Assembly (NCBI GenBank): GCA_044351265.1 | Contig: JBILGC010000040.1 | Location: forward strand, 1-16,955 | DNA length: 16,955 nucleotides | Source of the DNA: JAJTFA01 sp044351265 | GTDB lineage: Bacteria > Bacteroidota > Bacteroidia > UKL13-3 | Direction: 5' to 3' | Part shown: piece after piece, positions 1 through 7,681 of the stretch | Layout: the number at the start of each line of letters is the position of its first letter | Position numbering within the stretch: position 1 is the stretch's first letter | The notes under the pieces: generated by a model | Databases searched by the model: none | What the model saw: only the letters and a program-made list of their open reading frames with translations | What the model was told of the DNA's origin: nothing | Translations under genes and position numbers: made by a program

Positions 1-878
1 CCTTGAGCACCATTTGTTAAATTGCTGTAATCTCTCTTTTTATCAATAAATCCGCCATTGTCCTTGTCAAGTTCAATTACATCATTTAAAAACTGACTAC
101 CGGAGATTGAATGTCTAATAATTTTCAGCAGCCTTCTGCTAACTGCCGGATTTTTGCTAATATTTATTGAAAGGAAATTATAATAACTAGCCGGAACAAT
201 TGGAATTTGGCGTTTAGAACCGAATTGGAAATCAACTTTAATGCCTTTTTCTAGATAGTAATCAATATAAAACGTATCTTGAATTCCAGGCGTATTTTTA
301 TCAAACTCCAAATAATATGTTCTTAAAAAGGCATCATGTATAGCTGAATTTATACCAACTTTATCAATATAAAGAACCGGAAAAGCAGTAACAACATAAG
401 GCTTTAATTGCTGAAAAGTATTGTCTCTAATAGTCATTGGCTCTACAATATCAATTGGTACTGATGAATAAGTTACTCCACTCTTAGGGTTGAAAATACT
501 TAATTCATAGCGGTCTCTAATATTTGGTTTAAAAGAGCATGTATAAATATGATGGCTGTTTTTGGTAAAAAAACCTGCATCTTTTTGGGTGTACCTACGT
601 AAGAAATTAAACTCTGTATTGTTTGAAAGATTTCTAACCTTAACCACCAGGGTATCAAAATATAACGAATCCGGGTATTGGGCACCTTGCTCGGTGGTTT
701 GGCTCACCGAGTTTTGATAGGCTTTTTGTATGCGTATGAATTGCTCATCTTCACTGGCATCGAGCAAACCCACCACAAAAGGAACTTCTTTATAGGGGGC
801 ATTGATATCTATTTCGTTCTCACAACCCCCCAATAAAAATAAGAGTGAGGGAAGCAATACAAGTATTTTGGGATTCAC
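1..878 (-). CDS. Partial cell-surface lipoprotein of unknown function, GTG start
   Basis: An open frame runs from a GTG at 878 leftward off the window edge, giving 292 complete codons without a stop. The only upstream room before an in-frame stop (894-896) holds no ATG, so GTG is the best start. The N-terminus reads VNPKILVLLPSLLFLLGGCE: a hydrophobic stretch ending in a lipobox (LGGC), so the product should be processed by signal peptidase II and lipidated at Cys19. After the Cys come ENEIDINAPYKEVPFVVGLL and a segment with IRIQKAY. This arrangement is typical of uncharacterised Bacteroidota lipoproteins (DUF4249-like in general style, but I cannot assign the family). No catalytic motif is visible. 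The last visible residues, NGAQG, may lie close to the natural C-terminus. It is divergent from panB. The function is unknown; the reading frame and the lipoprotein call are secure. Confidence 0.85.
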   Translation of the reverse strand, partial: MNPKILVLLPSLLFLLGGCENEIDINAPYKEVPFVVGLLDASEDEQFIRIQKAYQNSVSQTTEQGAQYPDSLYFDTLVVKVRNLSNNTEFNFLRRYTQKDAGFFTKNSHHIYTCSFKPNIRDRYELSIFNPKSGVTYSSVPIDIVEPMTIRDNTFQQLKPYVVTAFPVLYIDKVGINSAIHDAFLRTYYLEFDKNTPGIQDTFYIDYYLEKGIKVDFQFGSKRQIPIVPASYYNFLSINISKNPAVSRRLLKIIRHSISGSQFLNDVIELDKDNGGFIDKKRDYSNLTNGAQ

Positions 879-882
879 GGTG

Positions 883-890
883 CGAATATA
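883..890 (-). promoter_or_regulatory. Candidate -7 element for the lipoprotein gene
   Basis: On the minus strand the sequence reads TATATTCG, which fits the Bacteroidota -7 pattern TAnnTTTG with one C for T. It ends only 4 nt before the GTG start. No clear TTTG -33 box lies at the usual distance. If it is used, the transcript would begin at or next to the GTG. Confidence 0.4.
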
Positions 891-1046
891 TAGTTAAAAT
901 TCAATAAACAGACCTTTGCAATGGTGCTTCAACTATCCTCGGGTTAATTAGTTAAAATCTTAATTATCATTCTTTTACTCTTTAAAGTATTTGCAACTTC
1001 TCATAAAACAAATAGAGCAATATTTTATTCTCTGCCAAAATTGACT

Positions 1047-1054
1047 TAGGTTTG
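1047..1054 (+). promoter_or_regulatory. Candidate -7 element for panB
   Basis: TAGGTTTG matches the Bacteroidota -7 consensus TAnnTTTG exactly and ends 22 nt before the panB ATG. The upstream -33 box is weak: TTTA at 1024-1027, 19 nt away. Confidence 0.45.
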
Positions 1055-1076
1055 ACATTTCAAAAAAACAACCGCC

Positions 1077-1892
1077 ATGAGCACCTATAAAGAGGTTAAG
1101 AAAGTAACCACCCATGTATTGCAGGAAATGAAACAGCGCGGAGAGAAAATATCCATGCTAACTGCTTATGATTATAGCATGGCCAAGATTTTTGATGCAG
1201 CTAAAATAGATGTGTTGCTGGTTGGCGACAGTGCCAGTAATGTGATGCACGGGCACGAAACCACCTTACCCATAACTTTGGATGAAATGATTTCACATGC
1301 GTCATCGGTTATACGTGCTGTTAACCGATCGCTGGTTGTGGTTGATTTGCCTTTTGGTTCCTATCAGGGCAATTCAAAAGAGGCACTGAATTCAGCCATT
1401 CGCATCATGAAAGAAGCAGAAGCGCACGCTGTAAAATTAGAAGGCGGAGAAGAAGTGGTAGAATCGGTGAAACGCATACTCACAGCGGGTATTCCCGTAA
1501 TGGGACATTTGGGTTTAACCCCACAAAGCATATACAAATTCGGCACCTATGAGGTGCGCGCAACTGAAGAGGAGGAGGCCGCCAAATTATTAAACGATGC
1601 GCGGGTTCTTGAAGAAGCCGGATGCTTTGCCATTGTGTTGGAAAAAATACCTTCTGCACTCGCCAGTAAGGTTGCTCAAACCATAAAAATACCCATCATA
1701 GGCATAGGTGCCGGCCCTCATGTTGATGGGCAAGTGCTGGTTAGCCATGATATGCTTGGAATAAACAAGGAATTTTCGCCAAAATTTTTGCGCAGGTATC
1801 TTAACTTGTATGATGAAATTAAAAAGGCTGTTGAGGAATATGTTAGCGATGTAAAGTCGGTCGATTTTCCTAACGAAAAGGAGCAATATTAA
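1077..1892 (+). CDS. panB: 3-methyl-2-oxobutanoate hydroxymethyltransferase (PanB)
   Basis: PanB transfers a hydroxymethyl group from 5,10-methylene-tetrahydrofolate to 2-oxoisovalerate to give ketopantoate, the first committed step of pantothenate and CoA synthesis in the cytoplasm. The 271-residue product has the normal family length and a TIM-barrel pattern. Visible motifs are MLTAYDYSMAKIFD (27-40), LLVGDSAS (47-54), VVDLPFGSYQ (88-97) and VKLEGG (119-124). The metal ligands should be Asp51, Asp90 and Glu122, with Lys120 nearby; the catalytic base should be Glu189 in VLEKIP. GIGAGPHVDGQ near 209-219 is also typical. The ATG at 1077 is the first Met and lies 22 nt after a candidate -7 element. 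panC and panD are not next to it. The 3' end overlaps the convergent neighbour by 4 bp. Confidence 0.97.
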   Translation: MSTYKEVKKVTTHVLQEMKQRGEKISMLTAYDYSMAKIFDAAKIDVLLVGDSASNVMHGHETTLPITLDEMISHASSVIRAVNRSLVVVDLPFGSYQGNSKEALNSAIRIMKEAEAHAVKLEGGEEVVESVKRILTAGIPVMGHLGLTPQSIYKFGTYEVRATEEEEAAKLLNDARVLEEAGCFAIVLEKIPSALASKVAQTIKIPIIGIGAGPHVDGQVLVSHDMLGINKEFSPKFLRRYLNLYDEIKKAVEEYVSDVKSVDFPNEKEQY

Positions 1893-2590
1893 CGCTTGTT
1901 TGCGCCCCACCACCACTCATCTGTATCTTCATAAACGTATTTGCCGCTAATACCTATACCAATAAAAACACTTTGGGGGTTATGGTCGTAGCCTACATTA
2001 ATCAAAAACCTTCCAATTGGAATAATCATTCCTGCAGTATAGTTTAATTCTATATTGGTTCTATCCGGATTTACATTCCAGAGGTTGGTGCTGTCAAACG
2101 GTGTGGTGTATTCAAACATGGCACGGTAGCGTGTAAATCCTGCTCCAAAATAAATGGGTATTCTTTTGGTTACCGGTATAGTTAAACCGCCACTAAGCAT
2201 AAAGGTAACATTGCGTTGCTCATTACCGGTAATGCCCCACTTTCTGGCTGTGTTTCCCTGCTGGCTTGCTACATTTTGCTTCACATTTTCATAATTATGT
2301 ATTCCTCTTTCACCGTTAACAGGCATCATTAAATTTTGAATGCCCACTTTATAGCTAAGAAAACTGCCAAATTTCTTATAGGCCAAAGTTGTGCCTCCAA
2401 TCACAATATCGCTTTTGTTTAATTGAGCCGAATATCCCATTGTGGAGTAAACAACAGGCTTGGTGCGGTGGGTGCTCTCATTGTCCACACTTTGATTTTG
2501 GCCATAAGATGGGTTTAAGCATGCAAATTGGCCCAAAGCACTGCTAAATTGTAAAATAAGCACTGCTGCAAATGTGGTAGTACGTCCCAT
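1889..2590 (-). CDS. Putative outer-membrane beta-barrel protein of unknown function
   Basis: This is a 233-residue ORF starting at ATG 2590; an in-frame TAA lies four codons upstream, so this is the first possible ATG. The N-terminus has an Arg-containing start and a hydrophobic stretch (TTTFAAVLILQFSSALG), consistent with a Sec signal peptide. The Cys at 24 lacks a proper lipobox, so it is probably not a lipoprotein. From about residue 60 the chain shows alternating hydrophobic/polar strands and Gly-rich turns, for example TFMLSGGLTIPVTKRIPIYF, ELNYTAGMIIPIGRFLINVG and QSVFIGIGISG, as in small OmpA/porin-type barrels. It ends in an acidic, Trp-rich tail (DTDEWWWGANKR). No family name is recognised. 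The stop codon overlaps that of panB. The reading frame is convincing; the barrel call is an inference from strand pattern only. Confidence 0.72.
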   Translation of the reverse strand: MGRTTTFAAVLILQFSSALGQFACLNPSYGQNQSVDNESTHRTKPVVYSTMGYSAQLNKSDIVIGGTTLAYKKFGSFLSYKVGIQNLMMPVNGERGIHNYENVKQNVASQQGNTARKWGITGNEQRNVTFMLSGGLTIPVTKRIPIYFGAGFTRYRAMFEYTTPFDSTNLWNVNPDRTNIELNYTAGMIIPIGRFLINVGYDHNPQSVFIGIGISGKYVYEDTDEWWWGANKR

Positions 2591-2640
2591 AAGGAATGGT
2601 TAATACATACAAATAAGCAAAAAAAGGAGCGGAAACTTGT

Positions 2641-2671
2641 TTTGAATTTAAAGAATTAATCCACATCTTTG
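2641..2671 (+). promoter_or_regulatory. Promoter of the rpsP-rimM-trmD cluster
   Basis: A -33 box TTTG at 2641-2644, a 19-nt spacer and CATCTTTG at 2664-2671 fit TTTG-N19-TAnnTTTG with one mismatch (C for T). It lies 47 nt before the rpsP ATG. Transcription would start near 2676-2678, at the base of the hairpin that follows. Confidence 0.5.
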
Positions 2672-2676
2672 CCGCC

Positions 2677-2699
2677 CTGTCGGAGTGGAGACCCGGCAG
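2677..2699 (+). promoter_or_regulatory. Hairpin in the rpsP 5' leader
   Basis: CTGTCGG (2677-2683) and CCGGCAG (2693-2699) form a 7-bp stem with one G-U pair around a 9-nt loop. No U-tract follows, so it is not a terminator. It sits at the predicted 5' end of the transcript, 19 nt before the rpsP start. It may be a mRNA-stabilising hairpin, an S16 autoregulatory element, or a copy of a dispersed genomic palindrome; the sequence alone does not decide. Confidence 0.45.
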
Positions 2700-2718
2700 A
2701 TTAATTAACTAAATAATT

Positions 2719-3255
2719 ATGTCAGTAAAAATCAGATTACAGCGTCATGGACGCAAACAAGCACCTTATTACCACATAGTGGTGGCGGATTCACGTGCTC
2801 CGAGGGATGGTAAGTTCATTGAGAACATTGGTTATTACAAACCACAAACCGTTCCCGCAACAATTGAATTGGATGTAAACAAGGCAGTGGCCTGGCTCGA
2901 AAAAGGAGCCCAGCCAACCGACACTTGCCGTGCCATCCTATCATACAAAGGAGCATTGATGCAGCATCACCTGAATGTTGGTGTAAGAAAAGGAGCATTA
3001 ACCCAAGAGCAAGCCGATGCCAAGTATGCAAAATGGCTTGATGAGAAAAATGCCAAAGTAGCAGCTCACGTTGAGAAGCAACAAAAATCAGTTACAGATA
3101 GAAAAGCTGCTATCTTAGCTGCCGAAAGCAAGGCAAAAGAAGCCAAAGCGCAAAAGATTGCTGCTAAATTAGCTGCTGCAAACCTTGAAGAAGCACCGGC
3201 TGCCGAGGAAACTGCTGCTGCAGAAGAGGCACCTGCTGAAACACCTGCAGAGTAA
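2719..3255 (+). CDS. rpsP: 30S ribosomal protein bS16
   Basis: bS16 is a 30S subunit protein that helps assembly of the 5' domain of 16S rRNA. The N-terminal core (about residues 1-85) carries the family signature: KIRLQRHGRKQAPYYHIVVA, then SRAPRDGKFIENIGYY and DTCRAILSYKGALMQHHLNV. At 178 residues it is about twice the length of enterobacterial S16. The extra C-terminal half begins near residue 95, is rich in Lys and Ala and probably helical, and ends in an acidic Glu/Ala/Pro tail (EEAPAAEETAAAEEAPAETP). Such extended S16 proteins are usual in Bacteroidota, so this is not a fusion artefact. It is first in the cluster, with rimM 14 nt downstream, matching the conserved rpsP-rimM-trmD order. 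Confidence 0.97.
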   Translation: MSVKIRLQRHGRKQAPYYHIVVADSRAPRDGKFIENIGYYKPQTVPATIELDVNKAVAWLEKGAQPTDTCRAILSYKGALMQHHLNVGVRKGALTQEQADAKYAKWLDEKNAKVAAHVEKQQKSVTDRKAAILAAESKAKEAKAQKIAAKLAAANLEEAPAAEETAAAEEAPAETPAE

Positions 3256-3269
3256 ATCCGCTATAACAG

Positions 3270-3776
3270 ATGAAGTCAATCAACAGAACCGATTTCATCG
3301 AAATAGGAACTGTGAACAAGGTACATGGTACCAAAGGCGAAATAAAAATTGCTTTAAGTAAACAGGTATTATTAAAAAAATGGGCTTTCCTTGAATTTCA
3401 GGGGAAGCCCGTTCCATTTTATATTGAGCAAAAAACGGGTAATGCCCATGAGCCTATAGTAAAACTCGAAGGAATAAATGACCCGATAAGCGCTCAGGCA
3501 CTTCAGGGTAAAAATGTATTGTTCCCCTTTAATTTGGTAAAACCAACCAAAGCCAATCAGGTTGAAAACGTGGTGGGATATACCTTGGTTGATATTACTT
3601 TAGGGCAAATTGGTATACTTAAAGCATTAGATGAATTACCTAATCAAATAATGCTGATAACCATATATAAAGATAAAGAAGTTCTTATTCCTGCAGTAGA
3701 GGAATTTATTGTTGAAATAGATGATAAAAAGAAGCAGGTGCTGTTGGATTTGCCACAAGGCTTGCTTGAAATATAA
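3270..3776 (+). CDS. rimM: Ribosome maturation factor RimM
   Basis: RimM binds the 30S subunit through S19 and assists late maturation of the 16S rRNA head. The 168-residue product has the expected length. The N-terminal RimM barrel opens with FIEIGTVNKVHGTKGEIKIA (about 9-28), where G-x-V-x-x-x-HG-x-x-GE-x-x-I is the family pattern. The C-terminal PRC-barrel half holds the Leu-Pro-Asn segment near residue 117 and VLIPAVEEFIVEIDDKKKQV, close to the usual LIPxxxxxIxxID motif. The N-terminal half is fairly divergent after residue 30, but gene order between rpsP and trmD supports the call. It lies 14 nt after rpsP and 6 nt before trmD, so the three are probably one transcript. Confidence 0.93.
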   Translation: MKSINRTDFIEIGTVNKVHGTKGEIKIALSKQVLLKKWAFLEFQGKPVPFYIEQKTGNAHEPIVKLEGINDPISAQALQGKNVLFPFNLVKPTKANQVENVVGYTLVDITLGQIGILKALDELPNQIMLITIYKDKEVLIPAVEEFIVEIDDKKKQVLLDLPQGLLEI

Positions 3777-3782
3777 ATCACC

Positions 3783-4466
3783 ATGCAAATAGATATTCTA
3801 ACCTTATTTCCGGAATACTTCAACGGCCCATTTAGCGAGTCAATAATGAAACGTGCCTTGCAAAAGCAATTGGTGAAGATTGGTTTGCATGATATACGTA
3901 AATACTCTATCAACAAGCATAAAACCGTTGATGATTACCCTTTTGGAGGTGGTGCCGGCATGGTTATGCAAATTGAACCTATTGACCGCTGCATAGAAGA
4001 ACTGAAACAGCAGCGTATTTATGATGAAGTGATATATTTAACTCCGGATGGTGAGTTGTTTGATCAGCCAATGGCCAATATGCTATCAACCAAAAAAAAC
4101 CTAATGTTTTTATGCGGCCATTATAAAGGTGTGGATGAGCGTGTACGCGAACATCTGATCACAAGAGAGGTTTCTATTGGAAATTATGTGCTTACCGGGG
4201 GCGAAACTGCTGCTGCGGTGATGGTGGATGCTATTGTGCGATTAATACCGGGCGTATTAAGCGATGAAACATCTGCACTAAGCGATTCATTTCAGGACAA
4301 TCTTATTAGTCCGCCTGTATACACGCGTCCGGCAGAATACAAAGGATGGAAAGTACCCGAGTTGTTGCTTAGTGGGAATCAGGCAAAAATAGAGGAGTGG
4401 AGACATGAACAGAGTTTGCTTAGAACAAAGCAGCGCAGGCCCGGCTTACTTGATGATGAGCAATAA
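3783..4466 (+). CDS. trmD: tRNA (guanine(37)-N1)-methyltransferase TrmD
   Basis: TrmD methylates N1 of G37 next to the anticodon of tRNAs reading CNN codons, using S-adenosylmethionine, and prevents +1 frameshifting. The 227-residue product is a SPOUT-fold enzyme. Start MQIDILTLFPEYFNGP is typical. SAM-binding trefoil-knot motifs are FLCGHYKGVDERV (109-121) and SIGNYVLTGGE (131-141). Arg153 (VRLIPG) and Asp168 (SDSF) correspond to the catalytic Arg154 and Asp169 of the H. influenzae enzyme. The substrate-binding C-terminus contains YTRPAEYKGWKVPELLLSG. The length is at the short end of the family, but all motifs are present. It is the third gene of the cluster; the 104-nt gap to rplS contains a new promoter. 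Confidence 0.97.
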   Translation: MQIDILTLFPEYFNGPFSESIMKRALQKQLVKIGLHDIRKYSINKHKTVDDYPFGGGAGMVMQIEPIDRCIEELKQQRIYDEVIYLTPDGELFDQPMANMLSTKKNLMFLCGHYKGVDERVREHLITREVSIGNYVLTGGETAAAVMVDAIVRLIPGVLSDETSALSDSFQDNLISPPVYTRPAEYKGWKVPELLLSGNQAKIEEWRHEQSLLRTKQRRPGLLDDEQ

Positions 4467-4515
4467 TTGATACAATACTGGAGTTTGATGTGTACAAAGG
4501 AATTTGAAAGAAATT

Positions 4516-4545
4516 TTTGCTTTTAATTGGAAAATTCTATTTTCG
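4516..4545 (+). promoter_or_regulatory. Promoter of rplS
   Basis: A -33 box TTTG at 4516-4519, an 18-nt spacer and TATTTTCG at 4538-4545 match the Bacteroidota consensus except for one C in the -7 box. The ATG at 4571 is 25 nt downstream, leaving a leader of about 20 nt. This suggests that rplS can be transcribed separately from rpsP-rimM-trmD. Confidence 0.6.
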
Positions 4546-4570
4546 CACTCCATTTTAAAGAACAAGAATC

Positions 4571-4927
4571 ATGAAAGCTGCAGAAGCCATTAAGTTAGTA
4601 GAGTCGGAATTTACAAACGGCAAGTCGTTCCCTGAGTTTAATTCAGGAGATACGGTTAGCGTATATTACAAAATTAAAGAAGGCAACAAAGAGCGTGTTC
4701 AGCAATATCAAGGCGTGGTTATTCAAAAACGCAACGCAGGTTTAAGTACAACTTTTACCGTACGTAAAATTTCAAATGGTGTTGGTGTAGAGCGTATTTT
4801 TCCTCTATTTAGTCAAAATATTGATAAAGTTGAAGTGGTCGGACGCGGAAAAGTACGCAGGGCCCGCCTTTTCTATTTGCGTGAAGCCAAAGGTAAAAAC
4901 GCAAAAATTAAAGAAAAAAGAGGTTAA
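4571..4927 (+). CDS. rplS: 50S ribosomal protein bL19
   Basis: bL19 lies at the 30S-50S interface and contributes to an intersubunit bridge. The 118-residue product has the normal family length. Signatures include FNSGDTVSVYYKIKEGNKER, VQQYQGVVIQKRN, TFTVRKISNGVGVERIFPLF and KVEVVGRGKVRRARLFYLRE; the last is the strongly conserved C-terminal L19 motif. It completes the rpsP-rimM-trmD-rplS order, has its own promoter at 4516-4545 and is closed by the intrinsic terminator at 4945-4978. Confidence 0.98.
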   Translation: MKAAEAIKLVESEFTNGKSFPEFNSGDTVSVYYKIKEGNKERVQQYQGVVIQKRNAGLSTTFTVRKISNGVGVERIFPLFSQNIDKVEVVGRGKVRRARLFYLREAKGKNAKIKEKRG

Positions 4928-4944
4928 TCCGATTAAGAAATCAG

Positions 4945-4978
4945 AAAGCCCTGTTCGATATTCGGACAGGGTTTTTTT
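4945..4978 (+). terminator. Rho-independent terminator after rplS
   Basis: CCCTGTTCG (4949-4957) pairs with CGGACAGGG (4963-4971) in a 9-bp stem with one G-U pair and a 5-nt loop, followed at once by seven T (4972-4978). The upstream AAAG can extend the stem into the T run. It lies 18-51 nt after the rplS stop and separates the ribosomal cluster from valS. Confidence 0.9.
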
Positions 4979-5014
4979 ATTAATATTCTATCTGTAAAAA
5001 TTTATTTCATTCCG

Positions 5015-5022
5015 TATTTTCG
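5015..5022 (+). promoter_or_regulatory. Candidate -7 element for valS
   Basis: TATTTTCG, identical to the -7 element of rplS, ends 8 nt before the valS ATG. No TTTG -33 box is seen at the expected spacing. Its position after a strong terminator fits a promoter; the leader would be only a few nucleotides long. Confidence 0.45.
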
Positions 5023-5030
5023 AAAAACAA

Positions 5031-7676
5031 ATGACAAGCAAAGAACTTCCAAAAACCTACTCTCCGCAAAGCACTGAAACCAGATGGTATAACCACTGGA
5101 TGAAACATAAATATTTTAGCAGCAAGCCTGATGGCCGCGAGCCCTTTACCATTGTCATTCCTCCGCCTAATGTTACCGGGGTATTGCACATGGGACACAT
5201 GCTAAATAACACCATTCAGGATGTGCTGATACGCAGGGCCCGTATGCAAGGAAAAAATGCCTGCTGGGTTCCGGGAACAGATCATGCCAGCATTGCTACC
5301 GAAGCAAAGGTGGTGCAAATGCTTAGGGAAAAGGGTATTAAAAAATCGGATCTGAGTCGTGCTGATTTCCTAACCTATGCGTGGGAGTGGAAAGAAAAAT
5401 ATGGCGGTATTATTTTAGAGCAACTCAAAAAGCTGGGAGCAAGCTGTGATTGGGATAGAACGCGTTTTACGATGGAGCCCAAGTTAAGTGAGGCTGTAAT
5501 TAATGTGTTTATTGATTTGCATAACAAAGGGATGCTTTATCGCGGATTACGCATGGTAAACTGGGATCCTCAGGGTAAAACCGCCTTAAGTGATGAGGAG
5601 GTAATTTATAAAGAAGTCAACTCTAAGCTCTATTATATACGCTATAAACTGACAGATGGCAGCGGACATGTAACTATTGCTACCACACGCCCTGAAACCA
5701 TACTTGCAGATACTGCCATTTGTGTAAACCCGAATGATGAAAGGTATAAACATTTGATCGGCAAAGAAGCATTGGTTCCGTTTATAAACCGAGCTATTCC
5801 TGTTATTGTAGATGATTATGTAACAGCAGATTTTGGTACAGGCTGCTTAAAGGTAACACCTGCTCATGATATGAATGATTATGAATTGGGTAAAAAGTAT
5901 AATCTGCCTGTAATTGATATTTTAAATGATGACGGATTTCTGAATGAAAAGGCAACTGATGCACGATACATAGGTAAAGACCGCTTTGCCGTTCGCAAAC
6001 AAATTGCCATTGATTTGGAAGAAACAGGACACATAGAAAAAATTGAGGAATATAAAAATCAGGTTGGCACAAGCGAAAGAACTGGCGCGGTAATAGAACC
6101 ACGCTTATCCATGCAATGGTTTGTGGATATGAAAAAGTTTATTGCCAAAAACCCTCAAGTATTAGATGCAGTAATGAATGATGAAATCCGATTTCATCCT
6201 GCTAAAATGAAAAATACGTATCGACATTGGATAGAAAACATAAAGGATTGGTGTATTTCAAGACAGTTGTGGTGGGGCCAGCAAATTCCTGCATGGTATA
6301 ACACCGAAGGCGAGTATGTGGTAGCCAAAACTGAACAAGAGGCCATTGCACAATTTGCAGCTCAGGGTAAAACCTATAGCAGCTTACAATTAAAGCAGGA
6401 TGAGGATGTAGTAGATACGTGGTTTAGTTCTTGGCTTTGGCCTATTAGTGTTTTTGATGGTTTTGAAAATCCAGATAATGAAGATATCCGTTACTATTAT
6501 CCAACCAATGATTTGGTAACGGCACCTGAGATTATGTTTTTTTGGGTAGCGCGTATGATTATGGCTGGTTATGAGTGGAGAGGAGAGAAGCCTTTTAAAA
6601 ATGTGTACTACACAGGCATTGTTCGCGATAAGCAACGCAGAAAAATGAGCAAGTCATTAGGTAATTCTCCAGATCCTTTGGATTTAATAGCACAGTCAGG
6701 GGCAGATGCCGTGCGCATGGGCATGCTGCTGTGCTCACCTGCAGGTAATGATATTTTGTTTGATGAGGGATTGATTGAGCAGGGAAGAAATTTTTCAAAC
6801 AAAATATGGAATGCTTTCCGCTTGGTTAAAGGTTGGGAAACCGCACCTGATGATTCGTTTGCTGGCGAGCAGCTTCTTGCACACAAGCAAGCAGCAGATT
6901 GGTTTAATGAAAGGCTTGCAGATTCCCTAGGCGATATTGAATCGAAATACACGGATTACAAACTGAGTGAAGTATTGATGGCCATATATAAACTCATATG
7001 GGATGACTTCTGTGCTTGGTATCTGGAAATGATTAAGCCGGAATTTGGCAAGCCTATTAATGAAACAGCATATCGGCAAACCATAACCTATTTTGATGAG
7101 TTGATGAGATTGCTGCATCCGTTTATGCCATTTGTTACAGAGGAACTCTGGCAAAATTTGGCACAAAGAAAAGAAGAAGATAGTATTTGTGTAGCAAGCT
7201 ATCCTGTTGCAGCAAAGGCTAATTCAGTTGATTTGAGTCGCGCAATGGAGTGTATTGTTCAGATAAGAAATCTGCGCAATAGCAAAGGCATAAGCCCTAA
7301 AGAAGCATTAGAAATTGCAATTAAGGCCAATGATGAAAAGCATTATCAACCTTACGAATACTTAATTAAAAAACTGGCCAATATCAGCTTAGTAAGTTAT
7401 GTAAAAGAGAAAGTTGAGCAGGCGCAACTATTGCCGGTAAATACTGATGAAGTATACGTGTATTTAAATATAGAAGTAGATACCCAGGCTGAGAAAGAAA
7501 GAATAACGAAAGAGATTGCATATTTAGAAGGTTTTCTGAAATCGGTTGATGCTAAACTTGGTAATGAAAAATTTGTAGCCAATGCCAAACCTGAGTTGGT
7601 AGAAAAAGAAAGGCAAAAAAAGGCTGATGCAGAAGCTAAACTAAAGGTATTGCAAAACAGCATTTCAGCATTATAA
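5031..7676 (+). CDS. valS: Valine--tRNA ligase
   Basis: ValRS charges tRNA-Val and hydrolyses mischarged Thr-tRNA-Val. The 881-residue product has normal length for a class Ia synthetase. The Rossmann catalytic domain shows PPPNVTGVLHMGHMLN (45-60), with the HIGH motif as HMGH (53-56); KMSKS is at 538-542 in RRKMSKSLGNSPDP. The CP1 editing domain is marked by TIATTRPETILADTAI and GTGCLKVTPAHDMNDYELGK. A helical anticodon-binding domain follows the KMSKS region. The C-terminal 70 residues are a charged coiled coil (AEKERITKEIAYLEGFLKSV onward, ending near LQNSISAL), the tRNA-binding arm typical of ValRS. The ATG at 5031 gives the usual MTSKELPKTYSPQSTETRWY start. The next gene begins 5 nt later. 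Confidence 0.98.
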   Translation: MTSKELPKTYSPQSTETRWYNHWMKHKYFSSKPDGREPFTIVIPPPNVTGVLHMGHMLNNTIQDVLIRRARMQGKNACWVPGTDHASIATEAKVVQMLREKGIKKSDLSRADFLTYAWEWKEKYGGIILEQLKKLGASCDWDRTRFTMEPKLSEAVINVFIDLHNKGMLYRGLRMVNWDPQGKTALSDEEVIYKEVNSKLYYIRYKLTDGSGHVTIATTRPETILADTAICVNPNDERYKHLIGKEALVPFINRAIPVIVDDYVTADFGTGCLKVTPAHDMNDYELGKKYNLPVIDILNDDGFLNEKATDARYIGKDRFAVRKQIAIDLEETGHIEKIEEYKNQVGTSERTGAVIEPRLSMQWFVDMKKFIAKNPQVLDAVMNDEIRFHPAKMKNTYRHWIENIKDWCISRQLWWGQQIPAWYNTEGEYVVAKTEQEAIAQFAAQGKTYSSLQLKQDEDVVDTWFSSWLWPISVFDGFENPDNEDIRYYYPTNDLVTAPEIMFFWVARMIMAGYEWRGEKPFKNVYYTGIVRDKQRRKMSKSLGNSPDPLDLIAQSGADAVRMGMLLCSPAGNDILFDEGLIEQGRNFSNKIWNAFRLVKGWETAPDDSFAGEQLLAHKQAADWFNERLADSLGDIESKYTDYKLSEVLMAIYKLIWDDFCAWYLEMIKPEFGKPINETAYRQTITYFDELMRLLHPFMPFVTEELWQNLAQRKEEDSICVASYPVAAKANSVDLSRAMECIVQIRNLRNSKGISPKEALEIAIKANDEKHYQPYEYLIKKLANISLVSYVKEKVEQAQLLPVNTDEVYVYLNIEVDTQAEKERITKEIAYLEGFLKSVDAKLGNEKFVANAKPELVEKERQKKADAEAKLKVLQNSISAL

Positions 7677-7681
7677 TTGAA

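Noticed and set aside
500..685. 61-codon ATG-initiated minus-strand frame.
   Set aside because: It is a shadow inside the lipoprotein gene, which is open in a different frame over the whole 1-878 stretch.
6595..6952. Minus-strand frames of 67 and 114 codons opposite valS.
   Set aside because: They are antisense to the conserved KMSKS and anticodon-binding regions and have no protein-like features of their own.
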